Shown: positions 8,602 through 17,390 of the stretch, in pieces | How positions within the stretch are numbered: the first letter of the stretch is position 1 | Layout of the letters: each line of letters begins with the position of its first letter | Source of the DNA: Rhodobacter sp. | GTDB taxonomy: Bacteria; Pseudomonadota; Alphaproteobacteria; Rhodobacterales; Rhodobacteraceae | Reading direction: 5' to 3' | Assembly (NCBI GenBank): GCA_020637555.1 | Contig: JACKKF010000006.1 | Coordinates: 1 to 64,000 of the forward strand | DNA length: 64,000 nt | Program-made: the position numbers and the translations under genes | Notes under the pieces: generated by a model | Told to the model about the DNA's origin: nothing | The model's database searches: none | Seen by the model: only the letters and a program-made list of their open reading frames with translations

Positions 8602-10077
8602 ATGCGTTTTCTGACCCGGAGTCTCGTTGCTCTGTTTCTTGGCGCCATGGCGCTGGGACTGTTGGCCGTCGCGGGCGGCATGGTGCGTTCGACACTCGAG
8701 GCACGCGCCGCGCGCCAGGATCCGCCACGGGTCGCGCGCGAGCGCGTGTTCGCCGCCCGCGTCGTGACCGTCGAGCCGGGGGCGGTGGCGCCGGTTCTGT
8801 CGGCGTTTGGCGAAGTGGTCTCGCGCAGGACGCTGGAATTGCGGGCAACCGCGGCGGGTCGCATCCTGACACTGGCCGACGGTTTCGAAGAGGGCGCGCC
8901 GGTTTCGGCCGGTCAGGTGCTGGTGCGCCTCGACCCTGCCGATGCCGAGGCCGCCCGCGATCTGGTGCGCGCCGATCTTGCCCGGGCCGAGGACGAGCTG
9001 GCGGATGCGCGCCGCGCGCTGGAGCTGTCGCACCTGGACCGGGCCGAGGCCGAATCGCAGGCCGATATCCGGCGCCGTGCGTTTGAACGCCAGCAGGGGC
9101 TGGCCGAGCGCGGTGTCGGCACGGCCGCGACGGTCGAGGATGCCGAACTGGCCTATGCCGCCGCGCGCGCCAGCGTGATCGCGCGCCGGCAGGCCGAGGC
9201 CGCCGCCCAGGCCCGCGTCGCCACCGCCGAGACGGCGCTGGACCGGCAGCGCATCACCCTGGACGAGGCGGAGCGCCGGGTTGCGGACACCACCGTGACC
9301 GCCAGTTTCGACGGCGTGCTGAGCGACACGAACGCCGTGGCCGGGGGGCAGGTCTCGATGAACGAGCGCCTGGCGTCAGTGATCGACCCCGACGCGCTGG
9401 AGGTGTCGTTCCGCCTGTCCACCGCCCAATACCTGCGGCTGCTGGACGCCCGGGGCGCGCTGGTTCCGGCCCGCGCCGAGATCGGACTCGAGATGGGCGG
9501 AGCCGAGATCACCTCGCCCGGCACGTTGACGCGCGTAGCGCCCTCGGTCGGGGCGGGGCAATCGGGGCGGCTGGTCTATGCCGCCATTGATGCGCCGCGC
9601 GGTTTCCGGCCCGGCGATTTCGTGACCGTGCGCATTACCGAACCCGTTCTGCCCGACGTGGCCATGGTTCCGGCGGCGGCGGTGGACAGCACCGGCGGCG
9701 TGCTGGTTCTGGGCGATGACGACCGGCTGGAAGCGGCCCGTGTCGAAGTCGTGCGCCGGCAAGGCGACACCGTGCTGATCCGCGCGCCCGCCCTGACGGG
9801 GCGCGACATCGTCGCCGCGCGCAATCCGCTGCTGGGCGTCGGCATCCGCGTGCGCCCGCAACGTGACCAGAGCGCGGCTGCAATTCCCGAGGCGCCCGAA
9901 CTCGTTGTCCTGGACCCCGACCGACGTGCGGCGCTGATCGCCCGCGTGTCCGCCAACACGATGATGCCCGAAGGTGTGCGCAGCCGGATCCTGGCGCAGC
10001 TGGAACAGGAACAGGTGCCCGCCCGACTGATCGAACGGCTGGAACAGGGCGGTGGCCGCCCGCGGCAAGGGGGCTGA
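8602..10077 (+). CDS. RND efflux periplasmic adaptor (membrane fusion protein)
   Basis: A 491-residue adaptor that links an inner-membrane RND pump to an outer-membrane channel. An uncleaved anchor or signal segment spans about residues 7-27. A barrel-sandwich half motif follows (ELRATAAGRILTLADGFEEG), then a long Ala/Glu/Arg-rich coiled-coil hairpin at roughly 120-225, then the second lipoyl half (VTASFDGVLSDTNAVAGGQV) and beta-barrel domains. The last 50 or so residues are an extra charged helical tail. The pump gene starts 3 bases after the stop, so the two form one transcription unit. No outer-membrane TolC-like partner is nearby. Confidence 0.9.
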   Translation: MRFLTRSLVALFLGAMALGLLAVAGGMVRSTLEARAARQDPPRVARERVFAARVVTVEPGAVAPVLSAFGEVVSRRTLELRATAAGRILTLADGFEEGAPVSAGQVLVRLDPADAEAARDLVRADLARAEDELADARRALELSHLDRAEAESQADIRRRAFERQQGLAERGVGTAATVEDAELAYAAARASVIARRQAEAAAQARVATAETALDRQRITLDEAERRVADTTVTASFDGVLSDTNAVAGGQVSMNERLASVIDPDALEVSFRLSTAQYLRLLDARGALVPARAEIGLEMGGAEITSPGTLTRVAPSVGAGQSGRLVYAAIDAPRGFRPGDFVTVRITEPVLPDVAMVPAAAVDSTGGVLVLGDDDRLEAARVEVVRRQGDTVLIRAPALTGRDIVAARNPLLGVGIRVRPQRDQSAAAIPEAPELVVLDPDRRAALIARVSANTMMPEGVRSRILAQLEQEQVPARLIERLEQGGGRPRQGG

Positions 10078-10080
10078 ACC

Positions 10081-13000
10081 ATGGCGGGCGAACGCAAGCT
10101 GGCTTCGCAGGCGCTGGGTCTTTTCCGCTATTTCACCCGCCACCGCACGGCGGCGAACCTGGTGCTGGTGCTGATGCTTGCGGCGGGACTGTTCGCGGTT
10201 CCCCGGATGCATGCCCAGTATTTCCCCGATGTGGTCATCGACACCGTGGTGGTCACGATCCCCTGGTCCGGGGCGGGGTCGTCCGATGTCGACTCGGCCA
10301 TCGTGCAGGTGGTGGAACCCGCCTTGATGGGCGTCGAGGGGGTTTCATCCACGGAATCGCGGGCGTCCGAAGGGCGTGCCACGATCACGCTGGAGTTCGA
10401 GCCGGGCACCGACATCGACCGCGCGGCCAGCGATGTGCAGGACGCGCTGGACCTGATCACCACCTTGCCCGAGGATGCCGACGATCCGCGCGTGACCCGC
10501 TCGACCTGGCGCGACCGGGTGACGAATGTGGTGATCTCGGGGCCCGTGGGGGTGGATCAGCTGGCGCATTTCACGGATGAGTTCGTGGCGCGCCTGTTCA
10601 CCGCCGGGATAACCCGCGCGACGATCCAGGGCATCGCCGCCCCCGAGGTCGCGGTCGAGGTTCCCTCGATGCGGCTCGTGCAATACGACATCACCCTGTC
10701 CGCCATCTCGCAGGCGATCAATGCGTCGATCTCGGCCGATCCGTCGGGCGACCTGGCAGGGGGCGCGCAACGGGTTCGCACCGGGGCGCAGCGGCGAACC
10801 CCGGCGGAAATCGGCGCCATCGTGCTGCGGTCCGATCCCGACGGACGAACGCTTACCGTTGGCGATGTGGCGACGGTGCATCTGCGCGACATAGACCGAG
10901 AGCGCGCCTATTTCGTCGGTGACAACCAGGCCATCGTCGTCCGCGTCGATCGCTCGCAGAACGGGGATGCGATCGGCATCCAGGACAGTGTCCAGCAGGT
11001 TGCCGACCAGATGATGCTGACCCTGCCGCAAGGTGTGCGTATCGACCTGACCAGCGCCCGCGCGGACCAGATATCGAACCGGTTGACGTTGTTGATGACG
11101 AACGGCGCGCAGGGGCTGGCGTTGGTGGTGATGCTGCTGTTCCTGTTCCTGAACGCCCGCACCGCGCTGTGGGTTGCGGCCGGCATTCCGGTGTCGATGC
11201 TGGCGGCGGTCGCGTTCATGTATGTCAGCGGCATGAGCCTGAACATGATCTCGCTTTTCGCGCTGATCATCACGCTTGGCATTGTCGTCGATGACGCCAT
11301 CGTGGTGGGCGAACACGCCGACTGGCGGTATCGCACCCTGCGCGAGGGAGCGGCCGAGGCCGCCGAGAACGCCGCCACCCGCATGGGCATTCCGGTGTTG
11401 GCCGCATCGCTGACCACGATCATCGCCTTTGCCGGGCTGACGGTGATCGGCGGTCGGTTCGGCGACATGATCGCCGACATTCCCTGGACGGTGATCGCCG
11501 TGCTGATCGCCTCGTTGCTGGAGTGTTTCCTGATCCTGCCGAACCACATGTCCCATGCGCTGGCGGGCTCGGCGAACGAACACTGGTATGACTGGCCCTC
11601 GCGCATGGTCAACCGAGGGTTCGATGCGTTTCGTGACCGGGTGTTTCAGCCCTTCATGCGGCTGGTGATTCATGCGCGCTATGTCGTTCTGGCCGGTCTG
11701 GTGGTGTTGCTGGCCTGGACGGCGACATCGTTCCTGTCGGGCGCGATCACCTGGCGGTTCTTCTCGTCGCCCGAACAGGGCACGCTCAGCGCCAACTATG
11801 TCATGACACCCGAAGCCACGCGCGCCGACACCATGGCGATGATGCGCGAGCTGCAGCGGGCGGCGGACGCGGTTGCCGGGCGGATGCGCGATGAACACGG
11901 CACCTGGCCCATCGCCTCGATGGTGGCCGAGGTAGGCGGAAACGTCGGGCGTGGGCTGGCCTCGGCGGCGAACCGCGATTCGGACCAGTTGGGCAGCCTG
12001 ACAATCGACCTGATCGACGCCGACCTCAGGCCCTATTCCTCGTTCGAATTCACCGCCATGCTGCAAGAGGAACTGCGCCAGAGCCCGCTGCTGGAGGAAA
12101 TGAGCTTTCGCACCTTTGGTGCCGGCCCCGGCGGCGATTCGCTGTCTGTCGATCTGATCGGTCAGGATGCCGACGCGCTCAAGGAGGCGGCCGAGGCCCT
12201 GAAGACGATCCTCGGGCAGTTCCCGCAGGTGACTGGACTTGAGGATACGCTGGCCTATGACAAGGAAGAACTGGTTCTGCAACTGACCCCTCAGGGGCAG
12301 GCGCTGGGCTTTTCGACCGATGCGCTGGCCCGCGATCTGCGCCAGCGTCTCAGCGGGATCGAGGCGGCGGTCTTTCCCGATGGCGTGCGCTCGGCCTCGG
12401 TGCGGGTCTCGCTGCCGGAAGGCGAGCGTGCCGCCGATTTCCTGGAGAACACCCTGCTGCGCAGCGCGGGAGGGCGCTACCTGCCGCTGGGCGACATCGT
12501 GCATGTGGAAACCCGGCAGGGCTTCAGCTCGATCCTGCGTGAGAACGGCCTGCAACTGGTCACGGTTTCCGGTGTCCTGGACGAGGACGACGCCGAAGGT
12601 GCGCAAGCCGTGCTGGCCCGTCTGTCCGACGATATCCTGCCCCGCCTGGCCGAGGATCACGGAGTCACCTGGCGACTGTCCGGTCTGGCCGAGCAGGAGA
12701 ACGATTTCCTGACCGACGCCGCGCTGGGGGCGATCGGTTGCCTGATCGCGATCTATCTGGTGCTGGCCTGGGTCTTTTCCGGCTGGCTCAGACCGCTGGT
12801 GGTGATGGCGGTGATTCCCTTCGGCATGATCGGCGTGGTCTATGGCCATATGCAGTGGGGCATTCCGCTGACCATGTTCTCGGTCGTGGGGATCATCGGC
12901 ATGGCGGGGATCATCATCAACGATTCCATCGTGCTGGTTTCCACCGTCGACGAATATTCCGCCGAACGCGGCCTGCTGCCGTCGATCGTGGATGCGGCGG

Positions 13001-13500
13001 CGGACCGGCTCAGGCCGGTGCTGCTGACGACGGCGACCACGGTCATGGGGCTGGGGCCGCTGCTGTTCGAACGCTCGAATGACGCGCAGTTTCTCAGGCC
13101 GACAGTGGTGACGCTGTCCTATGGGTTGGGCTTCGGGATGGTGCTGGTGTTGTTGATCGTGCCGTCGCTGCTGGCGGCGGGGCACGATCTGTCGCGCATG
13201 CGCCGCTCGCTCATGCGGGCGTTCCGGTTGCCCGGTGCGCAGGTGGGCGCCGGGCTGCGGCTGCTGCCGTGGATCGGTGCGCTCTGGGTGGCGGCGGTGT
13301 TCGCGATGACGCTGGGCTGGACCCTGGTGACGGAAACGCCGGGACCGCTGACCGCCCTGATTCTGCCGGGCACGGCGGGCGGGATGATCGCCGCGCTGGG
13401 CGTCTTTGCGGTGTCGGTTTCGGCCGGGATTCTGGCGCTGTGGGTTGGCGGAATGGCCCTGATCGGCGTGAACCGGCGCAAGCCCGCAAAAGCCGGTTAA
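10081..13500 (+). CDS. RND efflux transporter permease
   Basis: A 1139-residue proton-driven RND pump. Two large periplasmic loops are split by the transmembrane block that starts near residue 340. The TM4 proton-relay Asp pair is seen in GIVVDDAIVVGE. In the TM10 region the motif GIIGMAGIIINDSIVLV (from residue 937) has Asn where AcrB has its essential Lys, as in some other RND branches. After the usual C-terminal end there are about 90 more residues with two or three hydrophobic segments, making the protein longer than AcrB (about 1050). The substrate is unknown. Its TAA stop overlaps the stop of the convergent gene in a shared TTAA. Confidence 0.92.
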   Translation: MAGERKLASQALGLFRYFTRHRTAANLVLVLMLAAGLFAVPRMHAQYFPDVVIDTVVVTIPWSGAGSSDVDSAIVQVVEPALMGVEGVSSTESRASEGRATITLEFEPGTDIDRAASDVQDALDLITTLPEDADDPRVTRSTWRDRVTNVVISGPVGVDQLAHFTDEFVARLFTAGITRATIQGIAAPEVAVEVPSMRLVQYDITLSAISQAINASISADPSGDLAGGAQRVRTGAQRRTPAEIGAIVLRSDPDGRTLTVGDVATVHLRDIDRERAYFVGDNQAIVVRVDRSQNGDAIGIQDSVQQVADQMMLTLPQGVRIDLTSARADQISNRLTLLMTNGAQGLALVVMLLFLFLNARTALWVAAGIPVSMLAAVAFMYVSGMSLNMISLFALIITLGIVVDDAIVVGEHADWRYRTLREGAAEAAENAATRMGIPVLAASLTTIIAFAGLTVIGGRFGDMIADIPWTVIAVLIASLLECFLILPNHMSHALAGSANEHWYDWPSRMVNRGFDAFRDRVFQPFMRLVIHARYVVLAGLVVLLAWTATSFLSGAITWRFFSSPEQGTLSANYVMTPEATRADTMAMMRELQRAADAVAGRMRDEHGTWPIASMVAEVGGNVGRGLASAANRDSDQLGSLTIDLIDADLRPYSSFEFTAMLQEELRQSPLLEEMSFRTFGAGPGGDSLSVDLIGQDADALKEAAEALKTILGQFPQVTGLEDTLAYDKEELVLQLTPQGQALGFSTDALARDLRQRLSGIEAAVFPDGVRSASVRVSLPEGERAADFLENTLLRSAGGRYLPLGDIVHVETRQGFSSILRENGLQLVTVSGVLDEDDAEGAQAVLARLSDDILPRLAEDHGVTWRLSGLAEQENDFLTDAALGAIGCLIAIYLVLAWVFSGWLRPLVVMAVIPFGMIGVVYGHMQWGIPLTMFSVVGIIGMAGIIINDSIVLVSTVDEYSAERGLLPSIVDAAADRLRPVLLTTATTVMGLGPLLFERSNDAQFLRPTVVTLSYGLGFGMVLVLLIVPSLLAAGHDLSRMRRSLMRAFRLPGAQVGAGLRLLPWIGALWVAAVFAMTLGWTLVTETPGPLTALILPGTAGGMIAALGVFAVSVSAGILALWVGGMALIGVNRRKPAKAG

Positions 13501-14321
13501 CCGCCCAGGCAGCCCCGGGCGGACAGCATCCGCCCCTCGCTGAGCACGGTGAAGGCCAGGCTTGCGCGGTCGATACTGACCGGCGCGCGCGCCGGTGCGC
13601 GCACGCGGGCCTGCGCGACCAGATCGTCCCCCTCGCGCCAGGTGTGGCTGTCCGAGACCCAATACCCCGTTCCCGGCAGTTCCACGATGATGTGTTCCTC
13701 GCGTCCGGTGCGGGGCAGGGTGGCGCGCAGCGTCAGCTCGGCCCCGCGCGCCGTGGGTTCCAGGTGGCAGGTGGCGCGCGTCAGCCCGGCGCTGTCGCCG
13801 GGGCGCGCGGCGCTGTCCAGGGCGGCCTGGATGCTGGCATCGGCGCCACCGGCCCCGCGCAAGGCGCCGCTCACGGACAGATCGACCGGCACGCAGGTAT
13901 CGCGGCACACGCCGATGGTCAGATCGCCCATCACCGCCATGGGGCGGTCGGGATTGCGGGGCGTGATCGCGATGGGCAACAGCAGCTCGTTCTCGTAGCC
14001 GAAGCTTTCCATGCCGTTCTGGTCAAAGACCTGGGGCCGTGGCCAGATCGGCTGGATCGCCGCCACGTTCTGCGACCGCGACCAGTCAAGGCGCGGCGCG
14101 ATGCCGGCCTCGCCGGGAATGCGCCAATAGGTGTGCCATCCCGGCTGCAACTGGATGCGCAACGCCGCGATGCGGGTGCCGTCGCGCCGGGTCCAGCCCG
14201 GCAGGATCTCGGTGTTCAGAACCGGGCTGCCACGGCCGCTCTGGGCGGCCGACGGGGCGGCGGGAAGGGTCGCAGCGACGGCAAGCGCCAAGGCGTAGGA
14301 AAGGGCGTGATGCGGGATCAT
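13497..14321 (-). CDS. Periplasmic DsbD N-terminal-domain protein
   Basis: A 274-residue exported protein with a Sec signal peptide (hydrophobic core at 8-22, AxA-type site near PSAAQ). The body resembles the N-terminal immunoglobulin-like domain of DsbD/ScsB-type thiol-disulfide proteins. It includes GWHTYWRIPGEAG, the family pattern FGYENELLLPI and a Cys pair in GVCRDTCVP that would carry electrons. There is no membrane or thioredoxin domain, so it may work with a separate CcdA-like protein or in copper or heavy-metal tolerance. It is convergent with the RND pump and divergent from the YqgE gene. Confidence 0.75.
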   Translation of the reverse strand: MIPHHALSYALALAVAATLPAAPSAAQSGRGSPVLNTEILPGWTRRDGTRIAALRIQLQPGWHTYWRIPGEAGIAPRLDWSRSQNVAAIQPIWPRPQVFDQNGMESFGYENELLLPIAITPRNPDRPMAVMGDLTIGVCRDTCVPVDLSVSGALRGAGGADASIQAALDSAARPGDSAGLTRATCHLEPTARGAELTLRATLPRTGREEHIIVELPGTGYWVSDSHTWREGDDLVAQARVRAPARAPVSIDRASLAFTVLSEGRMLSARGCLGG

Positions 14322-14448
14322 GGCCCTTCCTTAGCAGACGCGGACCGGCGGAAAAGTCACAAAACAGCGATGCATGGCCGGCCGCGACCTTGGCATTTGC
14401 CGACGGGCACGCCACATTGGGTCAAGGCCCGCCGAGGCATGACAGGAT

Positions 14449-15021
14449 ATGGCCCAGCAACTTGATCTGACCGGAACGCTCCTGATCTCGACCCCTGCGA
14501 TGGGGGATCGGCGCTTTGCCCATAGCGTGATCTATCTGTGCGCCCACAGCGACGAGGGGGCGTTCGGCCTGGTGTTGAACCGACCCCTGAAACGGGTGGG
14601 CATGGGCGATGTGCTGGAGCAGGTCGGGATCGATTCGCTGGCGGCGCTGCAGGGCCGGCGCGTGCTGTCCGGCGGCCCGGTCGAGACGCAGCGCGGTTTC
14701 GTCCTGCATGACGGTGCGGTGGTCGCCGGCGACGCCAGCGGTCAGGTGCTGCCCGACGGGCTGGTGCTGAGTGCATCGACCGACGTGCTCAAGGCGATCG
14801 CGCGGGGCGAGGGGCCGCAACACTGGTTGCTGGCGCTGGGCTATGCCGGCTGGGGCCCGGGGCAACTGGAGGGCGAGATCGGCCAAAATGCCTGGCTGAC
14901 CTGCAAGGCAGCGCGGGCGCTGATCTTCGATCCCGATCCGGGCGAGCATCAGTGGAACGACGCGCTGCGCTCGATGGGGATCGATCCGTTGAGCCTGTCG
15001 GCGGTGGCGGGGCGGGCCTGA
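14449..15021 (+). CDS. YqgE/AlgH family protein
   Basis: A 190-residue cytoplasmic protein of the UPF0301 (YqgE/AlgH) family, whose biochemical role is not known. The typical start (LTGTLLISTPAMGDRRFAHS), the central GLVLNRPLK, the GGPVETQRGFVLH stretch and the C-terminal GYAGWGPGQLEGEI are all present. The ATG at 14449 gives the standard N-terminus. The gene is divergent from the DsbD-like gene (127-base gap) and convergent with the MarR regulator, 15 bases away. Confidence 0.92.
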   Translation: MAQQLDLTGTLLISTPAMGDRRFAHSVIYLCAHSDEGAFGLVLNRPLKRVGMGDVLEQVGIDSLAALQGRRVLSGGPVETQRGFVLHDGAVVAGDASGQVLPDGLVLSASTDVLKAIARGEGPQHWLLALGYAGWGPGQLEGEIGQNAWLTCKAARALIFDPDPGEHQWNDALRSMGIDPLSLSAVAGRA

Positions 15022-15036
15022 ACCGCGCGTTCGGCG

Positions 15037-15531
15037 TCAGTCGGACGCGGGCAGGGCCTCGGTCAGGTCGCGCAATTCGTTCAGCATGTCCAGCAGCGTC
15101 TGCATCCGTTCGGGCCCGAACGCCGCGTCGATTTCCTTGCGCGAGATTTCGGACTGGCCGACCAGCGTTTCGAACAGCGCCTGACCGGCGGGGGTCAGCG
15201 TGACCATGTGGCGCCGGGCGTCCTGGCAGGACACGCCCTGGATCAAGCCGCGTTCGCTCATCGCGCGCAGGATGCGGGTCAGCGACGGGGGCAGGATCAC
15301 GCAGCGTTGGCACAGCGTTCCCGCGTCCAGCGGGTCGCCATCGGCCAGCGCCCGCAGCACGCGCCATTGCGGCAGCGACAGGTTGTGCGCATCGGCGTAT
15401 TTCTTGAACCGCCGCATCGTCGATTCCCGGGCGCGCAGCAAGGCGACGGTCAGCGACCGTTCGTAATACTCCTTGCCCGAGGGGACGCCTTCGGGCAGCG
15501 AATGCTTCACGGGTTCAGCATCTGTTTTCAT
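15037..15531 (-). CDS. MarR-family transcriptional regulator (HpaR-like)
   Basis: A 164-residue winged-helix regulator. The core LSLPQWRVLRALADGDPLD, recognition-helix region ILPPSLTRILRAMSERGLI and wing with DARRHMVTLTPAG follow the MarR pattern. They look closest to HpaR, the repressor of homoprotocatechuate degradation. No aromatic catabolism genes are in the window, so its target is unknown. It is divergent from a small membrane-protein gene, with 182 bases between the starts, so that gene is a possible target. Confidence 0.85.
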   Translation of the reverse strand: MKTDAEPVKHSLPEGVPSGKEYYERSLTVALLRARESTMRRFKKYADAHNLSLPQWRVLRALADGDPLDAGTLCQRCVILPPSLTRILRAMSERGLIQGVSCQDARRHMVTLTPAGQALFETLVGQSEISRKEIDAAFGPERMQTLLDMLNELRDLTEALPASD

Positions 15532-15713
15532 GCGGTAACAATCGCGCGCCGCGCGGCAAAATCAAGCAGTTTTTCACGGGTGAAGCGTTTTGTCGCGATG
15601 TCGCCCGCTGTGCATCCCGTTCCTGCGCGAATTTGACGCATCGTTTCGCATCAGGCACACTGGGGCCATTGCATTGCCTGATTTCGAAGACCCCTTTCAG
15701 AAAGGAAACGCCC

Positions 15714-16013
15714 ATGTCTTGGCGTGATGTGACCGGCGCGGCAAAGACCGCGGTGATTCTTGCCCTGCTCAGCCTCTTTGTCAGCCTGCGTTCCACCAGC
15801 ATGTCCAGCGTGAACGGTGTGCGAAGCTGTTCGTTCATGGACATCGGCGCGCTGGGGTTCGGTGCGGCGGCGGTTCTGGTGGGCGCGGTGGCGCTGGCCC
15901 GGCCGGGCACGGGCGAGGGGGCCGGGCTGAACCGTCTGGTCGGCGGCGCGGCGTTGCTGGTGGGCCTGTGGCGCGCGGCCTACGGGCTGGGGCTGGTCGG
16001 GGGGGCGTGCTGA
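15714..16013 (+). CDS. Small membrane protein of unknown function
   Basis: A 99-residue protein with three predicted hydrophobic segments, at about 11-26, 44-61 and 74-95, joined by short loops; one loop holds the sequence RSCSFMD. No family is recognised. The ATG at 15714 has an AAAGGAAA ribosome-binding site; an earlier in-frame start at 15633 would add a non-hydrophobic stretch that overlaps the regulatory region of the MarR gene. It is followed 40 bases later by another unrecognised gene, with which it probably forms an operon. Confidence 0.65.
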   Translation: MSWRDVTGAAKTAVILALLSLFVSLRSTSMSSVNGVRSCSFMDIGALGFGAAAVLVGAVALARPGTGEGAGLNRLVGGAALLVGLWRAAYGLGLVGGAC

Positions 16014-16053
16014 GGCGCGCGGCCCGCCCAACGGAGCAAACGGAGGATTGCCG

Positions 16054-17208
16054 ATGTCTGACACCACGCAGGGCCCGCAGGCCCAGGTTCACACCCCGCC
16101 TGCGGGCACCACGAAACAGCGGTTGACCGTTCACCTGGATATTCTCGATGCCAAGGGCCAGCCCGATTCGGCCGCGCCCCGCGAGGCCTTCACCCTCGAG
16201 GTGGTGCAGATCGGTGTCGGTTTGCCGCCCAAGGTCGAGCCGACGCCGTTTCCCGCCAGGGGTCCCCTGGTGCTGAAGATCGACCGCGCCCCGACCGAGA
16301 CCTCGCACAATTTCCTCTATATCCGCGGGCCGGGACATCTGGGTCTGCCGCAGGTGCGGAACTGGGCCAGCAATGCCGCGCTGCGTCCCGTGGGCGATGC
16401 CGAGATCCGGTTAACCCTTCAGGATGGCCCGGACATGGACTATCCGGCCGTTCCGCCGGGCTGGGTCAATCCGCGCGTCTCCGAGCCACCGGACGCGACG
16501 CCCGAGGTTCTTCCTGCCGCCGCTGCCGCCCCGGTGGTGCAAGGGCGGCTGGATCTCAGGGGGGTGCGGGTGGAGGTCTCGGTCCGGCGCAAGGACGGCA
16601 CGCCGGTGACGGATTACCTGTGCCAGATCCGCCAGCACGACGGCGCGCTGCCGCTGACGCAGGTGGAGGAGGTCGGCGCGGGTCGCTCGTTCCGCATCCG
16701 GGCGTCTTCGGTCACGACCTATGTCTGGCTGTGGCAGGCCGGGAACCAGGCCAAGACCTTCCAGCGCAAGGTTCTGCGGCCCGGCGCCAACGGCCCGACC
16801 GAGAGCGTGGTGCTTGAGGTGGAGAACACACCCGTTGTCTTGCCGCATCGGATTCCCATGGCGCCCTCCATCATCGCCACGGATGGAGCCTCGATCCGGC
16901 CCGAGGTTCATTTCTTTCCGAACTGGAGTGACGCTGGAACGCTCAAACATGCGCGCTGGGCGCAGGACATCAGGGCCTTCGGGCAGGCCCTGGCCCATGA
17001 CTGGATTGCCGCCAATCATCTGAACCCGCAGGACCTCCGCATCCTGTTTCGGGACCACCGTCAGAGCATCACCTTCACCATCTCCGACCACGGAGGCTAT
17101 CATCAGAACGCCAATGCGGACCTCTGGGCCCCGGGCACCGACCAGCATGGCACGAGGATCCGCCACGGGGTTTTCGTCGACGAGATCCTGATCGAAAGCG
17201 CCGTGTAG
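16054..17208 (+). CDS. Hypothetical protein, two beta-rich halves joined by an Ala/Pro linker
   Basis: A 384-residue protein that I do not recognise. It has no signal peptide or membrane segment. Residues about 20-135 look beta-rich. A linker rich in Ala and Pro (about 145-170) leads to a second beta-rich part beginning GRLDLRGVRVEVSVRRKDG, which resembles an immunoglobulin-like or carboxypeptidase-regulatory-like fold, but this is a guess. The last 90 residues contain FRDHRQSITFTISDHGGYH, followed by a His- and Asp-rich stretch. The ATG at 16054 is chosen because GGAGGA lies 6 bases upstream. It probably shares a transcript with the small membrane protein before it. Confidence 0.7.
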   Translation: MSDTTQGPQAQVHTPPAGTTKQRLTVHLDILDAKGQPDSAAPREAFTLEVVQIGVGLPPKVEPTPFPARGPLVLKIDRAPTETSHNFLYIRGPGHLGLPQVRNWASNAALRPVGDAEIRLTLQDGPDMDYPAVPPGWVNPRVSEPPDATPEVLPAAAAAPVVQGRLDLRGVRVEVSVRRKDGTPVTDYLCQIRQHDGALPLTQVEEVGAGRSFRIRASSVTTYVWLWQAGNQAKTFQRKVLRPGANGPTESVVLEVENTPVVLPHRIPMAPSIIATDGASIRPEVHFFPNWSDAGTLKHARWAQDIRAFGQALAHDWIAANHLNPQDLRILFRDHRQSITFTISDHGGYHQNANADLWAPGTDQHGTRIRHGVFVDEILIESAV

Positions 17209-17252
17209 ACAGCGGCTTTACCTGCGGGTCGTCGCGCACTATATGCCTCGCC

Positions 17253-17303
17253 ATGACCTACCGCATCGCGATCATCGGTCGAATTAGCAGCCCGGCGCTC
17301 TGA
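17253..17303 (+). CDS. Candidate isoleucine-rich leader peptide upstream of ileS
   Basis: A 16-codon open frame (MTYRIAIIGRISSPAL) lies between the previous gene and ileS. Four of its 16 codons are isoleucine (17265, 17271, 17274 and 17283). A TATATG hexamer at 17240-17245, placed as a -10 box should be, would start transcription at or near the ATG, so it could be translated without a leader. The TGA stop at 17301 falls inside the 5' arm of the stem-loop that follows. Attenuation of ileS by the level of charged tRNA-Ile is an inference. The first ten residues also resemble the start of a Rossmann or GTPase protein, so it could be a gene remnant. Confidence 0.4.
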   Translation: MTYRIAIIGRISSPAL

Positions 17304-17350
17304 TCCAGAGTTGCCGGGTCAAGGCGTATGGAGACTTGCGCCGCCCTCTG
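17291..17350 (+). promoter_or_regulatory. Candidate attenuator structure in the ileS leader
   Basis: Hairpin 1 (17291-17318) pairs CCCGGC with GCCGGG and CTCTG with CAGAG around a 3-base loop. A second copy of CTCTG at 17346-17350 can pair with the same CAGAG (17306-17310), so two exclusive structures are possible. A ribosome at the leader-peptide stop would cover the 5' arm of hairpin 1, while one stalled at the Ile codons would not. There is no clear T-run, so control may act on translation or through Rho. Confidence 0.35.
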
Positions 17351-17390
17351 CTATCCCCCTTCCAATCCCGACGATCCGGAGCCCCGCGCG

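Noticed and set aside
13497..13500. Overlapping stop codons of two convergent genes in TTAA as a special signal
   Set aside because: It is a simple consequence of tight packing; no hairpin or motif surrounds it.
10345..13908. A 1187-codon open frame on the minus strand
   Set aside because: It is antisense to the well-supported RND permease, with Arg/Gln/His-rich composition and no motifs.
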